From the NCBI GenBank assembly GCA_964553505.1, contig CAZKKX010000002.1:1-42401 (forward strand): DNA of 42,401 nt, given 5' to 3'. The position numbers and the translations under genes are program-made. The stretch is from JAENZQ01 sp964553505. GTDB taxonomy: Bacteria > Bacillota > Clostridia > Peptostreptococcales > JAAYPU01. Numbering within the stretch: the stretch's first letter is position 1; every line of letters starts with the position of its first letter. The notes beneath the pieces are model-generated. The model was given only the letters and a program-made list of their open reading frames with translations. It ran no database searches and was not told the origin of the DNA. Shown here piece after piece: positions 42,360 through 42,401 of this stretch.

Positions 42360-42401
42360 GGTCAAGGCGCGCAGAAGCCGATGAGCGGAGCGTACTTCAG
42401 G
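42360..42401. repeat. Partial second copy of the MITE-like repeat core
   Basis: GTCAAGGCGCGC, then GAGCGGAGCGTACTTCAGG, matches the core at about 12590-12632 with a few changes. The copy runs off the right end of the window. Confidence 0.65.

Overview
The window is AT-rich bacterial DNA that most resembles a strictly anaerobic member of the Clostridia (low-GC Firmicutes). Signs of this are a one-piece pyruvate:ferredoxin oxidoreductase, strong AGGAGG ribosome sites with frequent GTG/TTG starts, a Firmicutes-type LexA box before uvrB, an ftsE-ftsX-M23 peptidase-ctpA cell-wall cluster, and an encoded CCA on tRNA-Gly. The genus cannot be fixed from sequence alone; an Alkaliphilus/Natronincola-like organism is a guess.

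Layout. (1) 1-1437: an IS110-family insertion sequence. (2) 1594-3165: a divergent cis-prenyltransferase and an orphan TroA/ZnuA-type metal-binding lipoprotein. (3) 3209-8084 (minus): uvrB-uvrA behind a LexA-overlapped promoter. (4) 8504-10261: an exported 5'-nucleotidase with a LysM tail, followed by tRNA-Gly(CCC) with its own promoter. (5) 10727-25653 (minus): a catabolic island. In transcription order it holds Fe-alcohol dehydrogenase, UlaG-like lactonase, a second metallo-beta-lactamase-fold hydrolase, a TRAP transporter (P, Q, M), a hydroxyacid/hydroxyacyl dehydrogenase, PFOR and an IlvD-family dehydratase. A MITE-like repeat and two tandem, closely related FCD-GntR regulators follow. (6) 25874-31979 (minus): ftsE, ftsX, envC-like M23 peptidase, recJ, ctpA. 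(7) 32135-34076 (plus): 5-formyl-THF cyclo-ligase, a CheY-like receiver, and a protein joining MshEN-like repeats to a CheX-like phosphatase domain. (8) 34139-42243: a second metabolic locus on the minus strand (SDR, GcvPA-like, GcvPB-like, AcoX/NAD-kinase-like, SDR), divergent from a sigma-54 enhancer-binding regulator.

How the genes may work together. The island in (5) reads as uptake of a small organic acid or lactone, ring opening by metallohydrolases, oxidation, dehydration to a 2-oxoacid and oxidative decarboxylation by PFOR. It is probably controlled by the GntR pair through a palindrome that fits the FadR-subfamily operator pattern, 20 bp upstream of a strong sigma-A promoter. The substrate is not identified.

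The most unusual locus is (8). Its two P-protein-like subunits keep the PLP lysine but have changed active-site loops and lack gcvT, gcvH and a glycine riboswitch. They sit with two SDRs and an AcoX-like kinase behind a recognisable -24/-12 promoter and an inverted-repeat enhancer site next to a sigma-54 activator with a four-cysteine sensor domain. It is a candidate for an undescribed amino-acid or amine degradation pathway. Everything beyond motif recognition here is inference.
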